A stretch of 64,000 nucleotides of DNA from CAWFGW01 sp963815495 (GTDB taxonomy: Bacteria; Bacteroidota; Bacteroidia; Cytophagales; JAAEPT01): the NCBI GenBank assembly GCA_963815495.1, contig CAWFGW010000007.1, positions 519,145-583,144 of the forward strand, written 5' to 3'. Below, piece after piece: positions 33,857 through 42,122 of the stretch. The position numbers and the translations under genes were made by a program. Below the pieces are notes generated by a model, which saw only the letters and a program-made list of their open reading frames with translations, was not told where the DNA came from and did no database searches. Position 1 is the stretch's first letter, and the number at the start of each line of letters is the position of its first letter.

Positions 33857-35086
33857 ATGAAAACTCAACTTATTTCAACTGATGAGGTTGGATTTCAACC
33901 TCTTGGTTTGGCTACTGTCATTCCTTTTTTTAAAGAACATAGCGACTTGGATGTCATCGATTATTGGTATTCTCAAACAGCACCTAATCCGATGAGTGAT
34001 TTTATTGCTTTTTCTGTCCCCACATTCGGAGCTATTGAAACTTCTGTGAAGTTATCCAAATCACTACGTAAACAAGGGTATTCCAATCCCATAGTGTTTT
34101 ACAACCAATATGCTACTGTGCAACCAGATTCATTTTTATTGGATGAAAAATGTTATATCGTCAATGGGGAATTTGAAACCGTTCTTGAAGAAATGTTCAA
34201 TACCTATAAAAAAGGTGAAAAACTAGATGATTTAGAATTTGTTTACAGTTTGACCAACAGAAACCCATCAAAAAATCTAAAAAGAAAAAAATTTAATATC
34301 CCTGACCGTTCAATGCTTCCTGCACTTAGTAACTATGCTTACAAAGACGGAAAATTAGTCGGGAATATTGAAACAATGAGAGGTTGTGCTCACGGGTGTA
34401 CCTATTGTTCTGTCTTTGCAGCTTATGAGAAGCGCGTAATAAAGATTCCTGAAGATATTGTTCTCGGAGATATTGATCAAGTAGTCAATATGGGGGCTAC
34501 ACATATCACCTTTATTGATGCTGATTTTTTTTCTACAGGTAAACGAGGAGTGCGTATAATTGAACAAATGCACGCAAAACACCCCCATTTAACATTCGAT
34601 ATTACCTTGCGCTTAGACGATGTGGTTCGTTACCGAGAATTTTTCCCAGAGCTCAAATCGTATGGTTGCACGGAAGTAACGAGTGCTTTTGAGTTTCCCT
34701 CTGATCATGTATTAAAAGAGTTTGACAAAAGAATTACTATAAAAGACATGAATGAAGGACTTAGGTTGCTCCGGAACACGGGCCTTAAAATAGTTCCTAC
34801 ATTCATTAGTTATAACCCTTGGTCAAATACTGAGGATATGATCAATTTTGGGAATTATCTCGAGGAAAACAATCTTATGGAAGATATTGATGATATGCAA
34901 TTAAAAACTAGGCTTCTGCTCTATAAAGGCTCTCCTCTACTCCAAAATGAAACAATCAAAAAATTAAAATTGGTAGATAAAGGATATTATTTTGATTGGG
35001 AACACCCTGATTCTGTAGTTGATGAAATGCATAAAAACACCGTAGGAGGTACTGAAATAGGTATGCGTTGCTGTATAAAAGGTTGA
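33857..35086 (+). CDS. Radical SAM protein with C-terminal RCC motif (ArsL-like candidate)
   Basis: This 409-residue protein has an N-terminal Rossmann-like region (about 1-165) lacking the DxHxxG cobalamin motif, then the [4Fe-4S] cluster motif C177xxxC181xxC184 in RGCAHGCTYCSVF and a radical SAM barrel (THITFIDADFF, FDITLRLDD, and so on). The protein ends GMRCCIKG, an Arg-Cys-Cys tail (404-406). From memory, ArsL, the enzyme that attaches a 3-amino-3-carboxypropyl group of SAM to arsenic in arsinothricin biosynthesis, has a CxxxCxxC cluster and a C-terminal RCCLKC motif that is needed for activity. Together with the ArsM-like gene directly upstream this makes an ArsL-like role plausible. 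It could instead be another B12-independent radical SAM enzyme; the radical SAM call itself is firm. Confidence 0.85.
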   Translation: MKTQLISTDEVGFQPLGLATVIPFFKEHSDLDVIDYWYSQTAPNPMSDFIAFSVPTFGAIETSVKLSKSLRKQGYSNPIVFYNQYATVQPDSFLLDEKCYIVNGEFETVLEEMFNTYKKGEKLDDLEFVYSLTNRNPSKNLKRKKFNIPDRSMLPALSNYAYKDGKLVGNIETMRGCAHGCTYCSVFAAYEKRVIKIPEDIVLGDIDQVVNMGATHITFIDADFFSTGKRGVRIIEQMHAKHPHLTFDITLRLDDVVRYREFFPELKSYGCTEVTSAFEFPSDHVLKEFDKRITIKDMNEGLRLLRNTGLKIVPTFISYNPWSNTEDMINFGNYLEENNLMEDIDDMQLKTRLLLYKGSPLLQNETIKKLKLVDKGYYFDWEHPDSVVDEMHKNTVGGTEIGMRCCIKG

Positions 35087-35089
35087 ATT

Positions 35090-36337
35090 ATGGAAAAATT
35101 TGGAATAATCATAGATGGGTATTCAAGCGGTAAGTTTTATCCTGAATACTTTAGATCACATGAAATAGTATGCCTACATATACAGAGTAAAGTAAACATC
35201 CCTGAATTTGTTAAGGGATGTTTTTGTTCTGGCGGCTATAAAGATACGTTTATCAACGAAAATTTTGAAGAAACAGTCAACTGGATCAAAGACCACGGGA
35301 AGCCTAGCTTCATCATCCCTGGGTGTGAAATAGGAGTAAACTTGGCAGATAAATTATCTGACCAATTCAATCTCACTTTACGAAACCCGTTGGCAACCTC
35401 TGAAGCTAGGAGGGATAAATATTTAATGCAGGAAAAAATTAAAAGTGCTGGATTACGCTCAATTAAACAAGAAGTATTTCAAGGTAGTGATAAAGCAGCT
35501 CAGTGGATTCAAGCAAATCAAGTAACATATCCTTTAGTTGTAAAACCATTACACAGCACATCTGGGGACGGCTTTCACTTATGTAAAAATGAAGGCGATG
35601 TAGAAAAGGCTTTTGAGATTGAACTAAACAGAGAAAACCTCCTTAATATTCAAAACACTAGTCTTTTAGTGCAGGAGTTTATTGAAGGAACAGAGTATGT
35701 TATAGATACGGTTAGTCTTCAAGGTGAAGTTACTGTTACGGATATTATCAAATATCAAAAACGTATCGGAAAATATGGAGGAACCATTTATGAACGTTGC
35801 ATCTTTATGGATATTGATAATCCAGAAATGAGCGCTACAATTGAGTATACTAATAAAATTCTCAACGCGTTACAAATTTTTAACGGACCTGCTCACACTG
35901 AAATTATCGTAGATAAAAAAGGACCAGTGCTTATTGAAACAGGTTCTCGGCCTGCTGGCTGTATGTTAGATTTAGATTTTATCCGTAATGCTTATGGTCA
36001 TAATCAACTTGAACTATCTGGATTACTATACGCTGATTCAAATGCTTACACAGCAGCGACAAAAGAGATCAATAAAAAAATAAAAAAACCCTCTTTTTTA
36101 GTATTGTACAGCCAAGTTGAGGCAGGAGTAGTCAAATCAATTGACTTTTCTAAAGTTGAAAATAGTGACGTCCATGTGAAAACAGACTTACAAATAGCTG
36201 TTGGAAAATATATTGATGAACCTAAAAACCTTTCAGAAGCACATGCAATTGTATACTTACAAGGCGATGAAAAAGAGATGGATAAACTCTCAAATGAATT
36301 AATTAATTCACCCCAACAATTTGTAGAACTAAACTAA
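35090..36337 (+). CDS. ATP-grasp ligase (L-amino-acid-ligase-like)
   Basis: This 415-residue protein shows the ATP-grasp fold: SEARRDKYLMQEKIKSAG entry helix (about 104-121), a PLVVKPLHSTSGDGFHL nucleotide loop (about 155-171), LLVQEFIEGTEYVID (about 200-214) and the metal-binding FNGPAHTEIIVDKKGPVLIE with SRPAG (about 264-290). This arrangement is typical of dipeptide or amino-acid ligases that activate a carboxylate as acyl phosphate and join it to an amine. It begins 3 bases after the radical SAM gene, so translation is probably coupled. In the operon context it may attach an amino acid to the product of the first two enzymes; that is inference. Confidence 0.85.
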   Translation: MEKFGIIIDGYSSGKFYPEYFRSHEIVCLHIQSKVNIPEFVKGCFCSGGYKDTFINENFEETVNWIKDHGKPSFIIPGCEIGVNLADKLSDQFNLTLRNPLATSEARRDKYLMQEKIKSAGLRSIKQEVFQGSDKAAQWIQANQVTYPLVVKPLHSTSGDGFHLCKNEGDVEKAFEIELNRENLLNIQNTSLLVQEFIEGTEYVIDTVSLQGEVTVTDIIKYQKRIGKYGGTIYERCIFMDIDNPEMSATIEYTNKILNALQIFNGPAHTEIIVDKKGPVLIETGSRPAGCMLDLDFIRNAYGHNQLELSGLLYADSNAYTAATKEINKKIKKPSFLVLYSQVEAGVVKSIDFSKVENSDVHVKTDLQIAVGKYIDEPKNLSEAHAIVYLQGDEKEMDKLSNELINSPQQFVELN

Positions 36338-36350
36338 ACATATATCATAT

Positions 36351-37103
36351 ATGGTAACCGTTGACGAAAAATATTTAAACCTTACAGCCAAACTATGTAA
36401 AGAGGTTAAAGACGCCAGTTATAAACTAAGTAACCTTTCTTACAAAAGCCACTATAATTGGGATGTCCTTGAAATTGGTTGTGGAACAGGCGTAGATGTT
36501 TTAAGAATAGCTAAAATGCTTCCCGAAAGTCAAATACTAGGAATAGATTTTGACGCTAAACTTATAGAGTATGCAAAAGAAAAATCACTGGATTCAGGAT
36601 TAACTAATACCACTTTAGTTCAACAAGATTTGTATGATTTGAAAGCTGTTCAAGCTTATGACTTCATTAGAGCAGAAAGAGTAATACAACACCTCCCAAA
36701 CATTGACAAAGCTTTTGATATTATATCAAAAGCTCTTAAGCCTTCCGGAAGGTTGACCATAATAGACGCCAACTGGAGTAAACTTGAATGTGCAGCCTTT
36801 ACTAAGGAACAAAACTTAATCGTTCAAGATATCTATACAGAACAATTAATTAATAAGGTCAACAAAGAGTTTCTTGAACAGCACTTTCGAAGAGTGGAAA
36901 TTAGTAATGTAAAAACAGAGTTAATTAACATTGGTCTATCCACGGAAGACTATTTGAATGCAAGCCAATTTGAAAAACTAATCAAGCCAAAGTTATCTCA
37001 AATTGAAGCAGATCAAATGTTGCACAACATTAATTTACTAAATGATGCAGAGGTGATAGGGATGATTGAAATGATTGTTACTACAGGTACTAAATCAAAC
37101 TAG
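36351..37103 (+). CDS. Class I SAM-dependent methyltransferase
   Basis: This 250-residue protein has motif I VLEIGCGTGVDVLRIAKML (about 38-56), an acidic LGIDFDAKLIEYAKE strand II and a post-motif FIRAERVIQHLPNIDKAF, as in small-molecule methyltransferases of the UbiE/Coq5-like type. It lacks the ArsM cysteine pattern. It lies 13 bases after the ATP-grasp gene and is the last gene of the operon. A tailoring N-, O- or C-methylation of the operon's product is the natural guess, but the acceptor is unknown. Confidence 0.82.
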   Translation: MVTVDEKYLNLTAKLCKEVKDASYKLSNLSYKSHYNWDVLEIGCGTGVDVLRIAKMLPESQILGIDFDAKLIEYAKEKSLDSGLTNTTLVQQDLYDLKAVQAYDFIRAERVIQHLPNIDKAFDIISKALKPSGRLTIIDANWSKLECAAFTKEQNLIVQDIYTEQLINKVNKEFLEQHFRRVEISNVKTELINIGLSTEDYLNASQFEKLIKPKLSQIEADQMLHNINLLNDAEVIGMIEMIVTTGTKSN

Positions 37104-37174
37104 CTCTAATCATTAAGTCAGCAATTAACGGGAGCTAAAAAAACTTTTTTCAATTCTCTTTTCTTGAAAAACAA

Positions 37175-37206
37175 AAAGCCTTCTTAATAATTATTAAGAA
37201 GGCTTT
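37175..37206 (-). terminator. Terminator of the CAU tRNA: perfect 32-bp palindrome
   Basis: AAAGCCTTCTTAATAA and its exact reverse complement abut at 37175-37206. On the minus strand it begins 4 bases after the tRNA 3' end and is followed by TTGTTTTT, so it should terminate the tRNA transcript. On the plus strand it may also stop the operon ending at 37103, though the T tract on that side is poor. Confidence 0.8.
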
Positions 37207-37210
37207 GTTG

Positions 37211-37284
37211 TGGTCCCACCTGGACTCGAACCAGGGACCACCTGATTATGAGTCAGGTGCTCTAACCAGCTGAGCTATAGGACC
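37211..37284 (-). tRNA. tRNA with CAU anticodon (tRNA-Ile2 more likely than elongator tRNA-Met)
   Basis: The minus strand folds as a complete 74-nt cloverleaf: acceptor GGTCCTA with TGGGACC (one T-G pair) and A73, D-arm GCTC-AGCTGGTTA-GAGC, anticodon arm CCTGA-CTCATAA-TCAGG and T-arm CCTGG-TTCGAGT-CCAGG. The 3' CCA is not encoded, since CAA follows A73. The first pair is G-C, so it is not the initiator. Pairs C4-G69 and C5-G68 resemble the positions read by the lysidine synthetase TilS in tRNA-Ile2, which favours isoleucine, but sequence alone does not settle Ile2 against Met. Confidence 0.95.
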
Positions 37285-37397
37285 AGAAGTACAAGTACCT
37301 CATTATCTATAATCCCGCAAAGCGGGACTGGTTATTTTCAATATTAACTAATCCCAAATCGTTTATTGGGGTCGCAATATTAAGTATATCATTATAA
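37239..37397. repeat. Intact copy (B) of the tRNA-linked direct repeat
   Basis: This span includes the 5' half of the tRNA, the perfect CCCGC-AAA-GCGGG hairpin (37313-37325) and the 45-base block 37353-37397 that recurs at 31856-31900 with three differences. The block contains a small CCCAA/TTGGG stem. On the minus strand an ACTTG, 20 bases, TAATATTG arrangement at its distal end could be the tRNA promoter. With copy A it brackets the four-gene operon in direct orientation. Confidence 0.65.
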
Positions 37398-37503
37398 ATA
37401 GACAAGTGAACTGTACATTCTAATCAACTTTTTTTTTCAGTCTTTCTATTAAGGCTTTATAAAAGTTAAAAAATGGTCATATTTGGGTATTGAAACTAGA
37501 CAT

Positions 37504-38130
37504 ATGGATTTTAAGAAAATAAAAAATATCATATTCGATTTAGGGGATGTGATTATTAATATTGACCCTCCCCGAACCTACCAAGCCTTTGCCGACTTAA
37601 AAGGCGTTTCCTTGGAAAAAGCTTACGATTTAGTCGATAGCAATGCATTTTTTGATCAATATGATAAAGGCCTTTTTTCTGACCAAGGTTTTATTGACTA
37701 TGTTAAAGGAAAACTTGAGATAACAAATTCGGATCAAGAGATCATTAATGCTTGGAACGCCCTTTTATTAGACATGCCCAAAGAAAGAGTTGAACGCATA
37801 CAAGAATTAAGTAAAAAATACACAGTATATTTATTGAGTAATACTTGTTCACTTCACATCAAAGAAGTAAATAAAACATTGTACAAATCCTCAGGGGTTA
37901 AAGATTTAAAGGATCTTTTTAAAACAGCCTATTTTTCTTTTGATTTAGGATTAAGAAAGCCTGATAAAACCATTTATTCTAAAGTGCTAGATGATGCTAA
38001 TATTAAAGCGGAAGAAACACTTTTCCTAGATGACAACCTTCAAAATATTGAAGCAGCACAATCATTCGGAATTCATTGTATTCACGTTCAAAAGCCAACA
38101 ACCATGTTGGACTATTTAAAAGATGCGTAA
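37504..38130 (+). CDS. HAD-family hydrolase (YihX-like, HAD-IA)
   Basis: I start at the ATG at 37504 (MDFKKIKNIIFDLGDV); an in-frame TTG at 37483 would add seven residues. The 208-residue protein has motif I FDLGDVIINID with nucleophile Asp 12, motif II YLLSNT, motif III lysine in GLRKPDKTIY and motif IV FLDDNLQNI. The second aspartate of the usual DxD is glycine, as in the YihX-type DLGxV members, which act on sugar phosphates. The 400-base region upstream carries the tRNA locus. Its end overlaps the site-2 protease gene by 8 bases, suggesting coupled translation. Confidence 0.87.
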   Translation: MDFKKIKNIIFDLGDVIINIDPPRTYQAFADLKGVSLEKAYDLVDSNAFFDQYDKGLFSDQGFIDYVKGKLEITNSDQEIINAWNALLLDMPKERVERIQELSKKYTVYLLSNTCSLHIKEVNKTLYKSSGVKDLKDLFKTAYFSFDLGLRKPDKTIYSKVLDDANIKAEETLFLDDNLQNIEAAQSFGIHCIHVQKPTTMLDYLKDA

Positions 38131-39289
38131 AGAAACAAAAACCTTACTGATTCAACTTCTACTTTTTATCGTAACAGTTTTCACAACAACTATCGCTGGA
38201 GCTGAGTATACCAACTTTGAAACAGCCAAACTACTTAATGGTGGTAAGGATATTACTGATAACTTTTGGTTATTTGTTAGTACTGGACTTTATTATTCCA
38301 TCCCTTTTTTGGGAGTACTGACTATACATGAATTTGGTCATTATTTTATGGCAAAATTTCATCATCTAAAAGTAACGCTCCCTTATTATATCCCTATTTG
38401 GTTTCCAGGTATTTTTTCATTCGGCACTATGGGTGCCGTTATTAAGTTGAAACAACCAACTCAAAGTAAATTACAATTTTTTGATGTAGGTATTGCAGGA
38501 CCTCTGGCTGGGTTTGTGGCTGCAATCATTCTTTTATGGTATGGCTTTACTCACCTACCAGCCTATGATAACATTATTCAAATTCATCCAGAATATGCTA
38601 AACATATTACTGAACATGGGATTAACTATGCCTCTCACGCATTAAATGAATCCAAAAAAGAAGGGGTGATGATATTAAGTTTTGGCGACAATATTTTATT
38701 TTGGTTGTTTAAAAACTATGTTGCCCCTAACCCTAATGACGTACCTCCTGCTTTTGAATTGATGCACTACCCTTATTTAATGGCTGGATATTTAGCTTTA
38801 TTCTTTACTGCTCTCAACCTACTCCCTATTGGACAATTAGATGGTGGTCATATACTATATGGATTATTTGGAAAAAAAGCCTCAGACATCATCTCTACAT
38901 GGGTCTTTACTGCTTTTGTCACTTGGGCTGGGATTGGTTTTTTATCTCCTTATACACCTAGCAATGAGTTAATGTGGCGACTACCACTCTACGGCTTTTT
39001 TATGTATATCTTATTCACTTCCGTCTTTGAATCAAAAGCTACAGCCCTAACATATGGATTAGGTGTTTTTGCTTTTCAGTTTTTAATTGGATTTATATTC
39101 CCCGGATTTGAAGGTTATAATGGGTGGTTAGTGTTTGCGCTCATTATTTCTAAAGTTTTGGGAACAAAACATCCACAGGCTTACATAGAAGAACCATTAG
39201 ACAACAAAAGAAAAGTATTAGGTTGGTTAGCCTTAATCATATTTGTCTTATGTTTTAGCCCTAGACCTTTTATGGCTGAAGTATTTTAA
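38123..39289 (+). CDS. Site-2 protease family (M50) membrane metalloprotease
   Basis: This 388-residue polytopic membrane protein has the HEFGH zinc motif inside a hydrophobic segment (about residues 72-76) and the second-ligand motif NLLPIGQLDGGHILYG (about 232-247), the signature of intramembrane proteases. About eight hydrophobic helices are visible. Family members cut membrane-bound anti-sigma factors or signal-peptide remnants; the target here is unknown. It overlaps the HAD gene by 8 bases and its stop overlaps the convergent T9SS cargo gene by 4 bases. Confidence 0.9.
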   Translation: MRKETKTLLIQLLLFIVTVFTTTIAGAEYTNFETAKLLNGGKDITDNFWLFVSTGLYYSIPFLGVLTIHEFGHYFMAKFHHLKVTLPYYIPIWFPGIFSFGTMGAVIKLKQPTQSKLQFFDVGIAGPLAGFVAAIILLWYGFTHLPAYDNIIQIHPEYAKHITEHGINYASHALNESKKEGVMILSFGDNILFWLFKNYVAPNPNDVPPAFELMHYPYLMAGYLALFFTALNLLPIGQLDGGHILYGLFGKKASDIISTWVFTAFVTWAGIGFLSPYTPSNELMWRLPLYGFFMYILFTSVFESKATALTYGLGVFAFQFLIGFIFPGFEGYNGWLVFALIISKVLGTKHPQAYIEEPLDNKRKVLGWLALIIFVLCFSPRPFMAEVF

Positions 39290-41259
39290 TGATAGATAAT
39301 CACTTTTTTTGTTTGTGAAAACTTTCCATTGGAGACTTGTAAAAAATAAATCCCAGGATTAAGCTGGTGGGTTTCGATGATTGTTTCGCCTTTAATTTTT
39401 TCGAAGGTATTTCGCAGTTTAACATTCCCAGTTACATCAAACATTTGAAATGACTTACATGCACCATCAATTATTATTTCATAATCTGCGGGGTTAGGAT
39501 ACACATTAATTGATTTATTAGTATTATTTAACGTCATTTCATCCTCTATCCCAACAGTAACATCATCCATTCCTAGTGCCAGGCCATAGCCAAATTTAGG
39601 ACGGATCATTGGCGTCCCATAAAAATTAAATGCTTTAGGATTATCCCATTTTCCATTAAAATGTTCATAAAAACGTTTTCGATTGTCATGGCTATAATCT
39701 GCACCAAACTTTACCGATTTTGAGATTACATTTTGTTCCCATCCAACATAAAAAAAGCCTGCTTCAATGATAGTTTCTGGTATAAGTATTCTTGTAAAAC
39801 CTCCAAAATTCTCATCATAAGTTATGACTGCATTTTTTTTATTTAAATAAAATTCATCAGCAGTAGCTCCTTTAACACCCGTTAAAGATTTCCATATATT
39901 AATTTTTATACTTGTACCGCTTATATCATATCCTGATCTATCCCAGTAGATATATATTGCAGTTAATGTATCACGTCTTTTCACTTCAAACTCGTAAGCT
40001 ATCTTAAAATACCCAGCCACATTTAATACAATACCTCCTTCTGGAGTACCGTCATCATAGGCAAAATAGTTGGATAAGTAATTAGTTTGAGAAATAGAAT
40101 CGTTGGTTTCTAGAAGTTCTTTTTGATCATTCCCGCTCAGTTTCATTTGATAATCTAATTCAAAATTTCGCTCCCCATATGCATTAATTGCATCCGCTAT
40201 CACTTGTTTGTTTGGAGTCCAAGAAATACTTACCGTTGTATCGGCAGGAATAGTACCTCCTTGAGGTAAACCAGACCCTTCAGTTACTGCTTCAAACACG
40301 ACTTCTGAAGCACCTGATGATGTTGATACTTTTACAAATTTTTCATCTCGGAAATTTTCTTGACCAGAAAGATTCGAATACCCCGTGGTTATGGTATCTG
40401 ATAAATAATCGAATGGGCTAGCTTCGTATTGCGTGTATGGTACTGCTGAGAATTCACCCAAAAGTGATGTTAATTGGTTTCCAAAAGCAAAATCCTGAAT
40501 ATTTTCGGTCACACGTCCTGAATCGAGGTAAACATAATCAATGCTCCAGATACTAAAATTACCATCCAAAACACCAGAGCTTGTAAACTTGAATTGAAAA
40601 GCATCATGAAAATATGATGAATCCGATATAGGCAGGTATTTATAATTAAAGACATTTTTTCCAAATCCTCTGTTTATTAAAATATCATCATCTATTGGCA
40701 AAATTGGCCATGCTTTGACCCAAACAGAATCTTTATTTAAAAAAAATAATTTTAACGTGTCTCCTTCATTTAAATAGGGATTGTGATTAGGATGATGGGA
40801 TCCTTTTTGCCAATAAAAACTAAAAGCAACATTAGATAAAGAATCGTACTCGCTTAAATCAATTGGTTTTGAAATTAAATAATCTGAAACTCCTCGAGGA
40901 GATGCCGCAGAGTTGTTGGTAGTTGCTAAGGGGAAGATATAAGGAAATCCGTCATCTTTTATTCCATCAAATGTAGCCACATTTACTGATGGGGGTTTTA
41001 CAGCAAAATTGTTATTCACAAACACATTTCCTTCGTTCAACCAACGAGAAGTGTCTGGCGAATATTCACTAGTAGAAAAGTCATCAATAAACGGAAGCGT
41101 TAATGTGTCAATAGTAGTTGCAGCAATTCGTAAAGGATTAGCATTTTTTACCACTCTGTTGAAATCAAAATTTAGTCCAGTAGTGAAAGACTGCGATTGT
41201 GCAAGCATTACAAAAAAAAACATATTACTAAAGAGGAATAATGTTCTCATCCTATACAT
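39286..41259 (-). CDS. Secreted protein with type A T9SS sorting domain
   Basis: This 657-residue protein has an N-terminal signal peptide (MRTLFLFSNMFFFVMLAQSQ, if started at the inner ATG at 41250; the outer ATG at 41259 adds MYR). The body is beta-rich with a DTLTLPFIDDFSTSEYSPD segment, which is common at the start of Bacteroidota secreted proteins of unknown function, and a jelly-roll-like domain. The last 75 residues (INVYPNPADYEIII to QTKKVIIYH) form the type A sorting domain. No catalytic motif is recognised. It lies 3 bases after the PASTA gene on the same strand. Confidence 0.82.
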   Translation of the reverse strand: MYRMRTLFLFSNMFFFVMLAQSQSFTTGLNFDFNRVVKNANPLRIAATTIDTLTLPFIDDFSTSEYSPDTSRWLNEGNVFVNNNFAVKPPSVNVATFDGIKDDGFPYIFPLATTNNSAASPRGVSDYLISKPIDLSEYDSLSNVAFSFYWQKGSHHPNHNPYLNEGDTLKLFFLNKDSVWVKAWPILPIDDDILINRGFGKNVFNYKYLPISDSSYFHDAFQFKFTSSGVLDGNFSIWSIDYVYLDSGRVTENIQDFAFGNQLTSLLGEFSAVPYTQYEASPFDYLSDTITTGYSNLSGQENFRDEKFVKVSTSSGASEVVFEAVTEGSGLPQGGTIPADTTVSISWTPNKQVIADAINAYGERNFELDYQMKLSGNDQKELLETNDSISQTNYLSNYFAYDDGTPEGGIVLNVAGYFKIAYEFEVKRRDTLTAIYIYWDRSGYDISGTSIKINIWKSLTGVKGATADEFYLNKKNAVITYDENFGGFTRILIPETIIEAGFFYVGWEQNVISKSVKFGADYSHDNRKRFYEHFNGKWDNPKAFNFYGTPMIRPKFGYGLALGMDDVTVGIEDEMTLNNTNKSINVYPNPADYEIIIDGACKSFQMFDVTGNVKLRNTFEKIKGETIIETHQLNPGIYFLQVSNGKFSQTKKVIIYH

Positions 41260-41262
41260 AAA

Positions 41263-41856
41263 TTAAAGTGTGTCTGTTGCTGTTTCTCCCCCCCTACCTA
41301 TCTCTAATCGTACTTTATCACCTAAAAATAATTCGTCTCCAACTTCTAATCGTTTTGCTCCCTTATAAACTGCTTCCACATAATCCTTATAGGGACTATC
41401 AACCACATCTATCTGACCAATTTCTAAACCCAAATTCGCTAAATTTATTCTTACTTGGCTTATGTATGTTTTCTGAATTTTATTCAACACAGCTTCAGTA
41501 ATTTTAATTTTAGGTCTATTGGGCATATTCAAAGTAAGGTAAATCCGTCTGCCTTCTTTTACCTCAGTTTTTGGCGATGGTATTTGACTTACAACTGCAT
41601 TTACATGATGTTTTTCAGAATAAACAGTATCAGAAACTTCAAATCGCAAATTAAGTTCATCAAGCTTTAATTGAACCTCTTCCAATGATAGGTTATTCAA
41701 ATTTGGTACTTCTATTACTTGACCATGTTTTGTATAATCAGTTAAATAGGAATTAAAAAAATAGACGAGTCCAATTATACTGACTAGAATGATTAAACCA
41801 AAATGGACTAATATACTCCACCATGACTTGCCTGAAAAATAATCTAGTACTTTCAT
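41263..41856 (-). CDS. PASTA-domain membrane protein
   Basis: This 197-residue protein has a short cytoplasmic start, one transmembrane helix (WSILVHFGLIILVSIIGLVYFF, about 13-34) and two PASTA domains (about 45-112 with VIEVPNLNNLSLEEV, and about 113-190). PASTA domains bind muropeptides or glycan and occur in cell-wall kinases and penicillin-binding proteins; here no kinase or transpeptidase domain is attached. It abuts the NifU-like gene upstream with a 1-base overlap. A wall-sensing or scaffold role is the likely one. Confidence 0.88.
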   Translation of the reverse strand: MKVLDYFSGKSWWSILVHFGLIILVSIIGLVYFFNSYLTDYTKHGQVIEVPNLNNLSLEEVQLKLDELNLRFEVSDTVYSEKHHVNAVVSQIPSPKTEVKEGRRIYLTLNMPNRPKIKITEAVLNKIQKTYISQVRINLANLGLEIGQIDVVDSPYKDYVEAVYKGAKRLEVGDELFLGDKVRLEIGRGGETATDTL

Positions 41857-42122
41857 TAAAATTCCATTTCTGTTAAGTTAATTGCTTCTACCTTACTGAT
41901 TTGTGGTATTGCTTTTTTAATCGCTTCTTCTACGCCTGCCTTCAAGGTCATAGGAGCCATTGAACATGATCCACAAGCGCCCAACAATTCAATCTTCACC
42001 ACTCCTTCGCTAGTGATTTCAACAATTTTAGCATCTCCTCCATCAGCCATTAAATATGGTCGAATATTATCTATCGCTTTTTCAACTTCAGCGTATAGTT
42101 CTTCTGTAATTTTTAAACTCAT
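41856..42122 (-). CDS. NifU-like C-terminal domain Fe-S scaffold protein
   Basis: This 88-residue protein consists only of the NifU C-terminal domain, with the metal-binding motif GACGSCSMAPMTL (CxxC at about residues 50-53). Such proteins carry and pass on Fe-S clusters. It overlaps the Mrp/ApbC gene by 4 bases, so the two Fe-S factors are translationally coupled, a common Bacteroidota arrangement. Confidence 0.92.
   Translation of the reverse strand: MSLKITEELYAEVEKAIDNIRPYLMADGGDAKIVEITSEGVVKIELLGACGSCSMAPMTLKAGVEEAIKKAIPQISKVEAINLTEMEF

Noticed and set aside
31745..37284. Intact integrative element with att sites at the tRNA gene
   Set aside because: No integrase, relaxase or phage gene is present, the repeats are diverged, and the duplicated part is the 5' half of the tRNA with its upstream region, not the 3' end used by typical tRNA-targeting integrases. 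Only an old duplication or insertion is supportable.
37211..37284. Initiator tRNA-fMet
   Set aside because: The acceptor stem begins with a proper G1-C72 pair, not the mismatch expected for the initiator.
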